Source of the DNA: Pedobacter planticolens
GTDB taxonomy: Bacteria > Bacteroidota > Bacteroidia > Sphingobacteriales > Sphingobacteriaceae
Length of the DNA: 64,000 nucleotides
Assembly (NCBI RefSeq): GCF_014172375.1
Contig: NZ_WNXD01000001.1
Span: forward strand, 806,001-870,000
Reading direction: 5' to 3'
Shown: positions 26,134 to 35,245 of the stretch, piece by piece
Position numbering within the stretch: the stretch's first letter is position 1
Layout of the letters: each line of letters opens with the position of its first letter
The notes under the pieces: generated by a model
What the model was told of the DNA's origin: nothing
The model's input: the letters and a program-made list of their open reading frames with translations, nothing else
Databases searched by the model: none
Made by a program: the position numbers and the translations under genes

Positions 26134-28503
26134 ATGTTATATCCAGAAAATTGCCAAGAACGGTTGGGTTTTAATGAAGTTCGACAACTAGTTCATCAAC
26201 ATTGTTTAAGTACAATGGGCCAAGCATTGGTTAATAAAATGCAGGTGATGACGAAATATGATCAAATAAATAAATTTCTTCGTCAAACCAATGAGTTTAA
26301 AAGCATTCTAGAAAATCAAGAACCGTTACAAATCAGTACGTTTTTTGATATTAAAATACTGGCGGATAAAATTAGAGTAGAAGGAACCTATTTGATGGAA
26401 GATGAACTTTTCCAGATTTATGCATCCTTACAAACTGTGTTTTCTGTGCTTCGATTTTTTGATGAACGGAAAGAAATATATCCAAATCTTGAAGCTCTTT
26501 TTGAGCATTTACCAATAGAAAAAGACATTCTTAAAAAGATAGAAGCTGTTTTAGACCCAAAGGGAAAAATGAAACCCAATGCTTCATCAGAATTACAAGA
26601 AATTACTGCAGCAATTGCCAAAGGCGAGCAAGAAGTGCGTAAAAGAATGGATTCTATTTATAAAATGGCAGTTGGCAAAAATTGGGTTGCCGATGGAAGT
26701 TTAACCGTTCGCGATGGAAGAATTTGTATTCCCATTTTGGCGGAGAATAAAAGAAAACTGAAAGGATTTATTCACGATGAATCTGCAAGTGGACAAACTG
26801 TTTATTTAGAACCAGAAGAAGTTTTTACACTAAATAATAAACTTCGCGATTTGGAATTTGATAAACGCAGAGAGATCATTAAGATTTTAATTGCTTTAAC
26901 AACCGAATTAAGACCATATACGCCACTTTTATTATCATATCATGGTTTCTTAACCAAGTTAGATTTTGTAAGGGCAAAAGCGCTTTTTGCAATTGATATT
27001 CAGGCTAACATGCCCGTACTATTAAAAGAAGCTAAAACAAAGTTGATAAACGCAAAACATCCATTGTTGTTATTGTCTTTTGCAACAGAAAAGAAAACAG
27101 TCGTTCCTTTAAATATTCATATGAATGAGAATTTAAGGATTGTTTTAGTTTCTGGACCAAATGCGGGCGGTAAATCGGTTTGTATGAAAACAGTTGGTTT
27201 ATTGCAAATGATGTTGCAAACGGGTTTGCTTGTTCCGGTTGATGAAGCGAGTGAAATGGGGATATTTGATCAGATTTTTGCAGATATCGGCGATGATCAA
27301 TCAATAGAATCAGATTTGAGTACATACAGTGCTCATCTAACCAAGATGCGCTATTTTGTTGAACATGCCTCGCCAAAAACATTAGTTTTAATAGATGAAT
27401 TTGGTACAGGAACCGATCCTCAATTTGGCGGCCCGATGGCAGAAGCAGTTTTAGAGGTTTTAAATTCGAAGAAAGTTCGCGGTGTAATCACTACACATTA
27501 TTCTAACTTGAAATTGTTTGCAGGCAACACTAGCGGATTAGAAAATGCTTCAATGCTATTTGATAATAGTAAAATGAAACCGCTTTATATTTTAGATTTA
27601 GGTAAACCTGGAAGTTCTTATGCTTTTGAAATTGCTCAGAATATTGGCTTGCAAAAAGAGGTTTTAGCACTAGCAAAGCTGAAAACAGGAACAAATCAGA
27701 ATAGTATTGATAGTTTGTTGGTTGATTTAGAAAAAGAAAAGAGACAAATCCATGAAACTAAAATCAATTTAGCAAATCAGCAAAACAAGGTTAAAAACTT
27801 AGTTGCAGAGAATGAAAAGCTAAAACTGTTTTTAGAAGAAAATAAGAAGGTTTTAATCAAGGAAGCCAAATTAGAAGCTCAAAATATCATCCGCGATGCG
27901 AATAAATTGGTAGAAAATACCATTGCTGAAATTAAGGAAAAACAAGCTGATAAAGTTGTAACCAAAGAATTAAGGCAAAATCTGCAAAAGAGTTTAGTTA
28001 AAAACGAAGTTAAAGAAGAACGTAAACCTGTAATTAAAGCTGATGATTCTGCAATTGAAATTGGTGATTGGGTGCAGCTCGTCAACACAGAAACCAGTGG
28101 ACAGGTTTTAGAAATTAATCGCGATAATTTAGTTTTGGCCTTAGGCGATTTACGTTCTGTAGTTAAAAGAAATAGAGTTCAAAAAATTAGTAATCGCCAA
28201 GCAAAAAAAGTGGTGCAAAGCAATTCATTTTCTGGTAGAATGTCTGAAGCCATCATCAATTTTAGACCAGAACTAGATTTACGTGGCATGCGTGGAGAAA
28301 ATGCAGTACAAGAAGTCGAAAATTATTTAGATAAAGCCATCATGTTAGGTTTTCCATCCATTAAACTAATTCATGGAAAAGGTGATGGCATTTTAAGAAA
28401 ACTGATTAGAGAACATCTCAAAAAATACAAAGAAGTTACGCATTTAGAAGATGAACATGCAGATAGAGGAGGAGATGGAATTACATATGTTCATTTAAAA
28501 TAA
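26134..28503 (+). CDS. mutS2: MutS2 family ATPase/endonuclease
   Basis: The 789-residue protein has the MutS ATPase core with Walker A GPNAGGKS (341-348) and Walker B LVLIDEFGTGTDP (Asp421-Glu422). A long coiled coil follows (about 510-625), then a C-terminal Smr domain with DLRGMRGE and HGKGDGILRK (about 710-789). MutS2 lacks the mismatch-reading domain of MutS. In other bacteria it suppresses recombination or rescues collided ribosomes. All key residues look intact and the length is standard. Confidence 0.95.
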   Translation: MLYPENCQERLGFNEVRQLVHQHCLSTMGQALVNKMQVMTKYDQINKFLRQTNEFKSILENQEPLQISTFFDIKILADKIRVEGTYLMEDELFQIYASLQTVFSVLRFFDERKEIYPNLEALFEHLPIEKDILKKIEAVLDPKGKMKPNASSELQEITAAIAKGEQEVRKRMDSIYKMAVGKNWVADGSLTVRDGRICIPILAENKRKLKGFIHDESASGQTVYLEPEEVFTLNNKLRDLEFDKRREIIKILIALTTELRPYTPLLLSYHGFLTKLDFVRAKALFAIDIQANMPVLLKEAKTKLINAKHPLLLLSFATEKKTVVPLNIHMNENLRIVLVSGPNAGGKSVCMKTVGLLQMMLQTGLLVPVDEASEMGIFDQIFADIGDDQSIESDLSTYSAHLTKMRYFVEHASPKTLVLIDEFGTGTDPQFGGPMAEAVLEVLNSKKVRGVITTHYSNLKLFAGNTSGLENASMLFDNSKMKPLYILDLGKPGSSYAFEIAQNIGLQKEVLALAKLKTGTNQNSIDSLLVDLEKEKRQIHETKINLANQQNKVKNLVAENEKLKLFLEENKKVLIKEAKLEAQNIIRDANKLVENTIAEIKEKQADKVVTKELRQNLQKSLVKNEVKEERKPVIKADDSAIEIGDWVQLVNTETSGQVLEINRDNLVLALGDLRSVVKRNRVQKISNRQAKKVVQSNSFSGRMSEAIINFRPELDLRGMRGENAVQEVENYLDKAIMLGFPSIKLIHGKGDGILRKLIREHLKKYKEVTHLEDEHADRGGDGITYVHLK

Positions 28504-28667
28504 TTTAAATAGTAAAATGTAATCAAGATTATCCCTTAATCTACTTAAATCCTTACAATTGCCAATATTTTTCAAGGCATCTTAGTGTAAAATATACAAC
28601 TCGTTAATCCGTTATTGCATTTGGAAACGGCCTAATAACTTTATAATTTAGCCATAAAACATAGTAT

Positions 28668-29375
28668 ATGATTAATAAAGTTGTAGCTGGGGCTGATGAA
28701 GCAATTAAAGATATTTGTGATGGACAAACCTTAATGCTTGGTGGTTTTGGTTTATGCGGTATTCCCGAAAACTGTATTGCTGCGTTGGTGAAAAGTGGCG
28801 TCAAAAACCTAACCTGCATTGCAAATAACGCAGGTGTAGATGATTTTGGCATAGGTTTGCTTTTACAAACACGTCAGGTTAAAAAAATGATTTCTTCGTA
28901 TGTTGGGGAAAACGTTGAGTTTGAACGTCAGTTATTAAGCGGAGAATTAGACGTCGAATTAATACCGCAAGGAACTTTAGCAACACGTTGTTTGGCTGCA
29001 GGTTATGGTATGCCAGCCATATTTACACCAGCTGGTGTAGGAACCGAAGTTGCAGAAGGAAAAGAAGTAAGGAGCTTTAAAGGCAAGGATTATTTGATGG
29101 AATATGCTTTTGAAGCAGATTTTGCAGTAGTAAAAGCGTGGAAAGGCGATACCGCAGGTAATTTAATTTTCCGTTCCACAAGCAGAAATTTTAATCCAGT
29201 AATGGCTATGGCAGGTAAAACTACAATTGCCGAAGTAGAAGAATTAGTAGAAGCTGGTCAATTAGATCCCGACCAAATTCATACACCTGGTGTATATGTT
29301 CACCGTATTTTTCAAGGACGGAATTACGAAAAAAGAATAGAACAAAGAACGGTAAGGAAGAAAGTAAACGATTAA
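28668..29375 (+). CDS. scoA: 3-oxoacid CoA-transferase subunit A
   Basis: The 235-residue alpha subunit has [13 protein letters not shown] (about residues 24-36) and [15 protein letters not shown], typical of succinyl-CoA:3-ketoacid CoA-transferases. With subunit B it moves CoA between succinyl-CoA and acetoacetate, linking ketone-body and fatty-acid use to the TCA cycle. Subunit B follows after an 85-bp gap that contains a hairpin. A thiolase gene further along (46782-47960) could supply or use acetoacetyl-CoA. Confidence 0.93.
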   Translation: MINKVVAGADEAIKDICDGQTLMLGGFGLCGIPENCIAALVKSGVKNLTCIANNAGVDDFGIGLLLQTRQVKKMISSYVGENVEFERQLLSGELDVELIPQGTLATRCLAAGYGMPAIFTPAGVGTEVAEGKEVRSFKGKDYLMEYAFEADFAVVKAWKGDTAGNLIFRSTSRNFNPVMAMAGKTTIAEVEELVEAGQLDPDQIHTPGVYVHRIFQGRNYEKRIEQRTVRKKVND

Positions 29376-29383
29376 AAATTAAC

Positions 29384-29441
29384 CATTAAGGGATTAAGAA
29401 AAATGAAGTTAATGATTTTAATGTGCCTTAATTTCTTAATG
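29384..29441 (+). repeat. Inverted repeat between scoA and scoB
   Basis: CATTAAGGGATTAAG (29384-29398) pairs with CTTAATTTCTTAATG (29427-29441), a 15-bp RNA stem with two G-U pairs and a 28-base loop. It resembles short dispersed intergenic hairpins elsewhere in the window. In this operon it could tune the subunit ratio by mRNA processing, but that is only inference. Confidence 0.55.
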
Positions 29442-29460
29442 TTGAAAGAAAAAAAGAAAT

Positions 29461-30120
29461 ATGCTTGATAAAGACGGAATAGCGAAACGTATCGCAAAAG
29501 AAATAAAAGACGGGTATTATGTGAATTTGGGCATTGGTATTCCAACATTGGTGGCTAACTATATTCCAAGTGAAATTAATGTAGTATTACAATCAGAAAA
29601 CGGATTGTTGGGTATGGGACCATTTCCTTTTGAAGGAGAAGAAGATCCGGATTTAATTAATGCAGGTAAACAAACCATTACAACCTTACCAGGATCTTCA
29701 ATTTTTGATTCAGCGATGAGTTTTGGAATGATTAGAGCTCAAAAAATAGATTTAACCATTTTAGGCGCAATGGAAGTTTCTGAAAACGGAGATATCGCCA
29801 ACTGGAAAATACCTGGTAAAATGGTTAAAGGCATGGGTGGTGCAATGGATTTAGTGGCTTCTGCTAAAAATATTATTGTGGCTATGCAACATGTAAATAA
29901 AGCTGGTGAAAGTAAATTACTACCAAATTGTACTTTGCCCTTAACGGGAATAAAGTGCATTAAGAAAATAGTTACAGAATTAGCGGTGCTTGATGTTTTA
30001 CCAGAAGGAGGCTTTAAACTATTAGAAAGAGCACCAGGTGTAAGCGTGGATTTTATTAGAAATGCTACACTAGGTAAACTCTACGCAGATGATAATGTTC
30101 CAGAAATGGTAATTGAGTAG
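29461..30120 (+). CDS. scoB: 3-oxoacid CoA-transferase subunit B
   Basis: The 219-residue beta subunit has the catalytic glutamate in SENGLLGMGP (about residue 56), the residue that forms the CoA thioester intermediate, and NLGIGIPTLVANY near the N-terminus. Its length and position after scoA are typical. It ends at a REP-like inverted repeat that separates it from the convergent udk gene. Confidence 0.93.
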   Translation: MLDKDGIAKRIAKEIKDGYYVNLGIGIPTLVANYIPSEINVVLQSENGLLGMGPFPFEGEEDPDLINAGKQTITTLPGSSIFDSAMSFGMIRAQKIDLTILGAMEVSENGDIANWKIPGKMVKGMGGAMDLVASAKNIIVAMQHVNKAGESKLLPNCTLPLTGIKCIKKIVTELAVLDVLPEGGFKLLERAPGVSVDFIRNATLGKLYADDNVPEMVIE

Positions 30121-30121
30121 T

Positions 30122-30203
30122 TTTGTCATTCCGAGTATACGAGGAATCTCTAAGGAAGTAATATGAGAAAAAGAGATTCTTCACTTCGTTCTGAATGACA
30201 AAG
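30122..30203. repeat. REP-like imperfect inverted repeat between convergent genes
   Basis: TTTGTCATTCCGAG... (30122-30151) and its imperfect complement (30172-30203) form a long hairpin around a 20-base loop. The ends match the perfect element at 42644-42736. In this convergent spot it may also act as a terminator. Confidence 0.65.
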
Positions 30204-30207
30204 CCAA

Positions 30208-30846
30208 CTACTTACAAAACTTAGCTTTTAATTCATCCGAAATTTCTTCAGTAATTCTGATAATATCATCAGGAGTATCCATATTATTTACAACGATTTT
30301 ATTGCAATTTTCTCGATAAGGCAATAAAAACTCATTGTAAGCCGGTACAACGTGATTATTCCATTTATAAAGTACATCTTCTTCTGGATAACCTCTTTCC
30401 ATTCCATCGCGTTTTATGCGACGTTCTAAAGCTACACTTTCATCAGCTTCTATAAATATGCGAAGATCTAATAATTTAGCTATTGCTTTAAAATGAAGAA
30501 TAAAAAGACCTTCTACAATAAGAATTGGCGCAGGATTTATCTCTAAAATCTTTACTACGGCCAACGGATTATTAAAATTGTACTCTTTTTTATAAACAAC
30601 ATCGCCTTTAATTAATTTCTTAATATCGATTAAAAATTGTTCATCATCTATGGTCGATGGTAAGTCGAAATTGTACAATTTATTTTCTTCTTGCGTCATT
30701 TCACCTGCCGGGATGTAATAATCATCCTGAGATAAAAGTGTCACTTCGTCATTTTTAAAGTGATGCAAAAAACTATTTAGAAAAAAAGTTTTACCAGAAC
30801 CGCTACCACCTGCAATACCGATAATTAATGGTTTTTTATTGTTCAT
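30208..30846 (-). CDS. udk: Uridine kinase
   Basis: The 212-residue protein has the P-loop GGSGSGKT (13-20), SQDDYY near residue 40 for the Mg and nucleoside site, and the RRIKRDGMERG lid region, as in Udk. It phosphorylates uridine and cytidine for pyrimidine salvage. Its start lies inside the end of the LysM gene (11-bp overlap), so it is translated from the same message. Confidence 0.92.
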   Translation of the reverse strand: MNNKKPLIIGIAGGSGSGKTFFLNSFLHHFKNDEVTLLSQDDYYIPAGEMTQEENKLYNFDLPSTIDDEQFLIDIKKLIKGDVVYKKEYNFNNPLAVVKILEINPAPILIVEGLFILHFKAIAKLLDLRIFIEADESVALERRIKRDGMERGYPEEDVLYKWNNHVVPAYNEFLLPYRENCNKIVVNNMDTPDDIIRITEEISDELKAKFCK

Positions 30847-32149
30847 TTTCCTGAGCGCCGTAGGTTATATTACAAAAAAATCGTTTATCTAAAGCACCAA
30901 CAGCATCTGCTACTGCTTTTGTCATTACAATAATAACATCTTTTGTCGATTCATTCTCTGTAAATTTACCAACAACTTTTGCGAAAGTTGAACGGTTGCT
31001 CATTGGATTAGTGATTTTAACAATAGTGCCAACTGGAGCCGTACGGTGTAAAATAAGCATTTTAGTAGGATCTAAATCTTGATCGGCAATCCAAATTGCT
31101 GCGCCTTTTTCTTCGATTTGAGTAAGACCATATCTACTTGGTGCATATTTTAAAGAAGGATCTTTTATCGTATTTGGATCACTTCCAGTATTTTCTTCTT
31201 CAGCGGCGTTAGCTGTTACTTGTTTAGCACCAATTATCTTCAACTTTTGTCCAACTGTTAATTCATTAGAAGTTAAGTTGTTAAAGCTTTTTAGCTGATA
31301 AGTTGTCAAACTGTACCTTTTAGCAATCGTATAAATAGTTTCTCCAGCAATAACGGTATGATCAAAACCGCCAGAGGTATTTGTTGTTTCTGTAGGTGTT
31401 TCACTTACTGGTTTTTGATAACTTTTAGGAGTTGGGGTAGGAATTACTTTTTCAACCGTAGCTTCAGGTACTTTAGTATTAGTAGATGGAATTTTTAATA
31501 CTTGACCAATTTGTAAATTGTTTGAAGAAAGCCCATTTAATCTTTTAATTTCATCAACCGTTGTTCCATATTTTTCTGCTAATAAATTCAAATTTTCTTT
31601 AGGTTTAATAGCGTGTTCAATGGTTGCTGCATTATTATTACTAGCCACAACAGGTTGTGAAACTACTGGGGCGGTTACAGTTTGAGTTTCTTGAACGGTT
31701 GTATTTCCACTTGCAGGAATTTTTAAAACTTGACCAATTTGAAGATTAATCGAAGTTAAATTATTTACTCTCTTAATTTCATTTACAGTTGTTCCATATT
31801 TTTCTGCAAGCATATTTAGATTGTCTTTTGCTTTAACAATATGCTCAATAACAGCAGTATTATCAGCAGTTGCTGAAGTAGTGGATGCTATAAATGGAAT
31901 ATTAGTAGGAACTTTAAGGATGACACCAATTTGCAAAAACTTACTGTCGTTATAAGTCATTACATCTTTATAATTGACATTGTATTTTCTAGAAATAGAG
32001 TAATACGTTTCTTTGGCTTCTACTTTATGAACGATTAATTTTTTTCCGTTATTGTTTTCAACCCCAATCGAATCAACCTTGTTATTGGCATGAGAAACAG
32101 AAATGCTGAGTGAAAAGGTGGCCAGTAATAGTATATATATTTTATGCAT
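30836..32149 (-). CDS. Exported protein with four LysM domains
   Basis: A 437-residue protein with a signal peptide (about 1-21, ending SHAN) and four LysM peptidoglycan-binding domains at about residues 40-85, 105-150, 178-223 and 260-305. The middle two are nearly identical, suggesting recent duplication. Ser/Thr/Pro-rich linkers separate them. A C-terminal domain of about 100 residues (LILHRTAPVGTIVKITNPMS) resembles an RlpA-like double-psi barrel without clear catalytic Asp and His. It probably binds the cell wall. The udk start overlaps its end. Confidence 0.87.
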   Translation of the reverse strand: MHKIYILLLATFSLSISVSHANNKVDSIGVENNNGKKLIVHKVEAKETYYSISRKYNVNYKDVMTYNDSKFLQIGVILKVPTNIPFIASTTSATADNTAVIEHIVKAKDNLNMLAEKYGTTVNEIKRVNNLTSINLQIGQVLKIPASGNTTVQETQTVTAPVVSQPVVASNNNAATIEHAIKPKENLNLLAEKYGTTVDEIKRLNGLSSNNLQIGQVLKIPSTNTKVPEATVEKVIPTPTPKSYQKPVSETPTETTNTSGGFDHTVIAGETIYTIAKRYSLTTYQLKSFNNLTSNELTVGQKLKIIGAKQVTANAAEEENTGSDPNTIKDPSLKYAPSRYGLTQIEEKGAAIWIADQDLDPTKMLILHRTAPVGTIVKITNPMSNRSTFAKVVGKFTENESTKDVIIVMTKAVADAVGALDKRFFCNITYGAQENEQ

Positions 32150-32322
32150 TAAATTCTTGAAATATTTGGAACGACAATTATACGAATAATATATTTTACG
32201 TCAATAATGTATGTAAAACGATATTATGACATATCTATTGTTTAAAAAACTTAAATTTAACAAACCATTTTTAACACTGTTTGTTGTTGATATAGACACA
32301 AAAATCGCAAAAATAAAACCCC

Positions 32323-32802
32323 ATGGATGCAAAAGAAATCAGTTTAAATGAAAAAAAAGTTAAGCCAGTAGTTGATATGTTGAATGATTATTTAGCCAAT
32401 TATCATATTCATTATCAAAAGTTAAGAGGTTGCCATTGGAATATAAAAGGGCAAAATTTTTTCACATTACATATCAAATTTGAAGAGTTATATACAAATG
32501 CTCAACTCACCATTGATGAAATTGCCGAACGTGTATTAACCTTAGGAAAAGCTCCGCATAGCCGTTTTTCAGATTACATTAAAGAATCAACAATTAAAGA
32601 AATAAATACAATTGGTATGACTGATATGGCAATGGTAGATGCTGTTTTAGATGACATGGCCAAATTAATTGAGCTAGAACGTGAATTATTAGAGGCAACA
32701 GATAAAGCTGGTGATGATGGTAGTAATGATATGGTAAATCGCTTTATGCAGTTTAAAGAGAAAACAACATGGATGTTGCGCTCTTTTGCAGGTAAAAAAT
32801 AA
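32323..32802 (+). CDS. dps: Dps-family DNA-protecting ferritin-like protein
   Basis: The 159-residue protein has the Dps core HYQKLRGCHWNIKGQNFFTLH, then EELYTNAQLTIDEIAERVL, supplying the His, Asp and Glu residues of the inter-subunit ferroxidase site. Dps dodecamers oxidise and store iron using peroxide and shield DNA in starvation. The N-terminus has Lys residues but is short. It ends at a strong terminator. Confidence 0.92.
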   Translation: MDAKEISLNEKKVKPVVDMLNDYLANYHIHYQKLRGCHWNIKGQNFFTLHIKFEELYTNAQLTIDEIAERVLTLGKAPHSRFSDYIKESTIKEINTIGMTDMAMVDAVLDDMAKLIELERELLEATDKAGDDGSNDMVNRFMQFKEKTTWMLRSFAGKK

Positions 32803-32817
32803 TTGATATAAAATCTT

Positions 32818-32867
32818 AAAAAGCCACAGATTGATAGAGTTTAAATCTTCCAATCTGTGGCTTTTTT
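32818..32867 (+). terminator. Terminator of dps
   Basis: AAAAGCCACAGATTG and CAATCTGTGGCTTTTTT form a 15-bp stem over a 17-base loop, ending in T residues. Confidence 0.9.
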
Positions 32868-32897
32868 GTTTTAGAGTGCACTAAATATTTATCTTTG
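32864..32897 (+). promoter_or_regulatory. ubiD-family promoter, -33 TTTTG and -7 TATCTTTG
   Basis: TTTTG (32864-32868) and TATCTTTG (32890-32897) are separated by 21 bp, a good match to the Bacteroidota vegetative promoter. The -7 box ends only 3 bp before the ATG at 32901, so the message would be leaderless. The -33 box overlaps the T run of the dps terminator. Confidence 0.6.
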
Positions 32898-32900
32898 AGC

Positions 32901-34751
32901 ATGGGTTACAAAAATTTAGCCGAATGCGTCGCAGATCTTGAAAAAAATGGTCATTTAATCCGAATCAAAGAAGAGGTAGATCCATATTTAGAAATGGCAG
33001 CTATCCATCTGCGAGTTTACGAAAATCAAGGGCCAGCATTGTTGTTTGAAAACGTAAAAGGAAGCAAATTTCCAGCAGTTTCGAATCTTTTCGGCACATT
33101 AGAACGCTCTAAATTTATGTTTCGCGATAGTTTAGCGAAAGTAGAACAGCTTGTTGCTTTACGTTCAGATCCTATTAAAGCATTAAAAAATCCATTCAAA
33201 TATGCTGGTTCGGCTTTAACTGCCTTATCGGCTTTGCCATTAAAACAATCTTTATTTAAAAATACCTTTCAAAAAACTACCATTAGCAGTTTGCCTCAAA
33301 TAGTAAATTGGCCAATGGATGGCGGTCCTTTTATTACCATGCCACAAGTTTTTACAGAAGATATAGATCAACCAGGGGTGATGCATGGTAATTTAGGGAT
33401 GTATCGTATTCAATTAACTGGTAATGAGTATGTAACTGATAAAGAAATCGGTTTGCATTATCAAATTCATAGAGGAATAGGTGTTCATCAAACCAAAGCA
33501 AATGCCAAAGGGCAGCCTTTAAAAGTGAGTATTTTTGTAGGTGGGCCACCATCACATCCATTAGCAGCGGTTATGCCTTTACCAGAGGGATTATCTGAGC
33601 TTACATTTGCAGGTGCATTGGGCAATCGCCGTTTTCGTTATTTTTATGATGATGAGGGTTTTTGTATTTCAGCAGATGCTGATTTTGTAATTACAGGTAC
33701 AGTTTATCCACAAGAAAATAAACCTGAAGGTCCATTTGGCGATCATTTGGGTTATTATAGTTTAACGCATCCTTTCCCTTTGATGAAAGTGCATAATGTG
33801 TATCATAAAAAAGATGCAATTTGGAGTTTTACGGTAGTTGGTAGACCGCCACAAGAAGACACGAGTTTTGGTGCACTAATTCATGAAATTACAGGTTCGG
33901 CAATTCCTCAAGAAATATCAGGATTAAAAGAAGTGAACGCAGTTGATGCTGCAGGTGTGCATCCGCTTTTGTTTGCGATAGGAAGTGAGCGTTATACACC
34001 GTATTTAAAAGAGCGAAAACCACAGGAAATTTTAACTATTGCCAATCATATTTTAGGGAAAAATCAACTCAGCCTTGCTAAATATTTATTTATTGCAGCA
34101 AGAGAGGATGACGAAAATCTCAGTACAAATAATATTACTTCTTTTCTTCAGCATATGCTGGAAAGGATTAATTTAAAAAAGGATTTACATTTTTATACAA
34201 ATACAACCATTGATACTTTAGATTATTCGGGAGATGGATTGAATTCAGGTTCAAAAGTAGTTTTTGCTGCAGCTGGAGCTAAAAAAAGAGACTTAATAGA
34301 AAAATTATCACTCGATTTTAGTTTGCCAGAAGAATATGCAAAATATAAAATAGCCATTCCAGGTGTTTTAGCAATTCAAGGAAATCCTTATCAAAATGAA
34401 ATAGTACGCCAACAAGAAATAGCGATTTTAAAAGGACATCTTAAATCGCAAAATCTTTCAGCATTGCCTTTAATCATTTTATGTGATGATGCAGAATTTA
34501 CAGCAGCTAATATTAATAATTTGGTTTGGGTAACTTTTACAAGAAGTAATCCCGCTTCGGATATTGATGGTGTTAACGATTTTACCACTAATAAACATTG
34601 GGGTTGCGAAGGGCCATTAATTATTGATGCTCGTAAAAAACCTCATCACGCACCCGAATTAATTAAAGACCTAGAAGTAGAAAAGAGAATAGACCAAATG
34701 GGAGAAAAGGGTGGAAGCTTGCACGGTGTGATATATAAAAAAACTTCGTAA
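32901..34751 (+). CDS. UbiD-family decarboxylase
   Basis: A 616-residue UbiD-type enzyme, opening MGYKNLAECVADLEKNGHLIRI and containing the GGPPSHPLAAVMPLPEG and NKPEGPFGDHLGYY segments; the latter carries the Glu and Asp of the active site. UbiD enzymes use prenylated FMN from UbiX (gene at 4874) for reversible decarboxylation of aromatic or unsaturated acids. At this length and in a Bacteroidota genome it is likely the menaquinone-pathway decarboxylase, by inference. ATG 32901 is preferred over TTG 32895, because it matches the family N-terminus. Confidence 0.88.
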   Translation: MGYKNLAECVADLEKNGHLIRIKEEVDPYLEMAAIHLRVYENQGPALLFENVKGSKFPAVSNLFGTLERSKFMFRDSLAKVEQLVALRSDPIKALKNPFKYAGSALTALSALPLKQSLFKNTFQKTTISSLPQIVNWPMDGGPFITMPQVFTEDIDQPGVMHGNLGMYRIQLTGNEYVTDKEIGLHYQIHRGIGVHQTKANAKGQPLKVSIFVGGPPSHPLAAVMPLPEGLSELTFAGALGNRRFRYFYDDEGFCISADADFVITGTVYPQENKPEGPFGDHLGYYSLTHPFPLMKVHNVYHKKDAIWSFTVVGRPPQEDTSFGALIHEITGSAIPQEISGLKEVNAVDAAGVHPLLFAIGSERYTPYLKERKPQEILTIANHILGKNQLSLAKYLFIAAREDDENLSTNNITSFLQHMLERINLKKDLHFYTNTTIDTLDYSGDGLNSGSKVVFAAAGAKKRDLIEKLSLDFSLPEEYAKYKIAIPGVLAIQGNPYQNEIVRQQEIAILKGHLKSQNLSALPLIILCDDAEFTAANINNLVWVTFTRSNPASDIDGVNDFTTNKHWGCEGPLIIDARKKPHHAPELIKDLEVEKRIDQMGEKGGSLHGVIYKKTS

Positions 34752-34851
34752 TCATCTCTTGAAGTTTTTATGGCTACTAATAATAAGCATTAATTCTTTA
34801 TGCCATCCCATTTTTTTTGCTACTCAGCATGATTTTAGCCAACACTTAATT

Positions 34852-35025
34852 TTAACTATAAGTTAAATAAAACTAACAGGTATTTTACTAGGAGATAGCT
34901 AGGTTTCTTACCCTGTAATGACCCTGTTAAGACCCTGTTATCACCTTGTATAAACCCTGTAAAAATAAACCAAAAATACTAGGTGATAATTATAAGGATT
35001 AGATAATAAATTAACTATAAGTTAA
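34852..35025. repeat. Twin palindromes flanking an 11-bp tandem array
   Basis: TTAACTATAAGTTAA occurs identically at 34852-34866 and 35011-35025. Inside these lies TACTAGG(A/T)GAT on both sides, and in the centre five 11-bp units (34911-34965) of the form CCCTGTTAAGA. The spacing is close to one DNA turn. The layout could be a protein-binding array or a small non-autonomous element; no gene recognisably uses it. Confidence 0.7.
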
Positions 35026-35193
35026 TTTCTATTATCCATGCCTGCAATTTTTTAATCTTGAAATGGAGGTTTGATTAGCTCTCTCAGAGCTTGGGAACTG
35101 ATTACTTCTTTTTTAGGTTTTGCGGAGGAGAAACGACCAAGCAATCTCATTCTAGACAATGCAAATAGTATCAATAAAAATTACGTTAAAATA

Positions 35194-35227
35194 AAAAAGC
35201 TTCCAAATAAATCTGGAAGCTTTTTTT
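35194..35227 (-). terminator. Terminator of the FadL-like gene
   Basis: AAAAAAGCTTCCA and TGGAAGCTTTTTTT form a 13-bp stem over an eight-base loop, 18 bp beyond the minus-strand gene's stop. Confidence 0.88.
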
Positions 35228-35245
35228 GTTAAGCGAATTGCTTTA

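Larger units (their letters stand above)
34752..35245. other. 494-bp non-coding interval with ordered repeats
   Basis: No protein gene is seen. It holds two identical palindromes, a five-unit 11-bp array between them (34852-35025), a short palindrome AGCTCTCTCAGAGCT near 35079-35093, and the terminator of the minus-strand porin gene (35194-35227). Confidence 0.7.
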
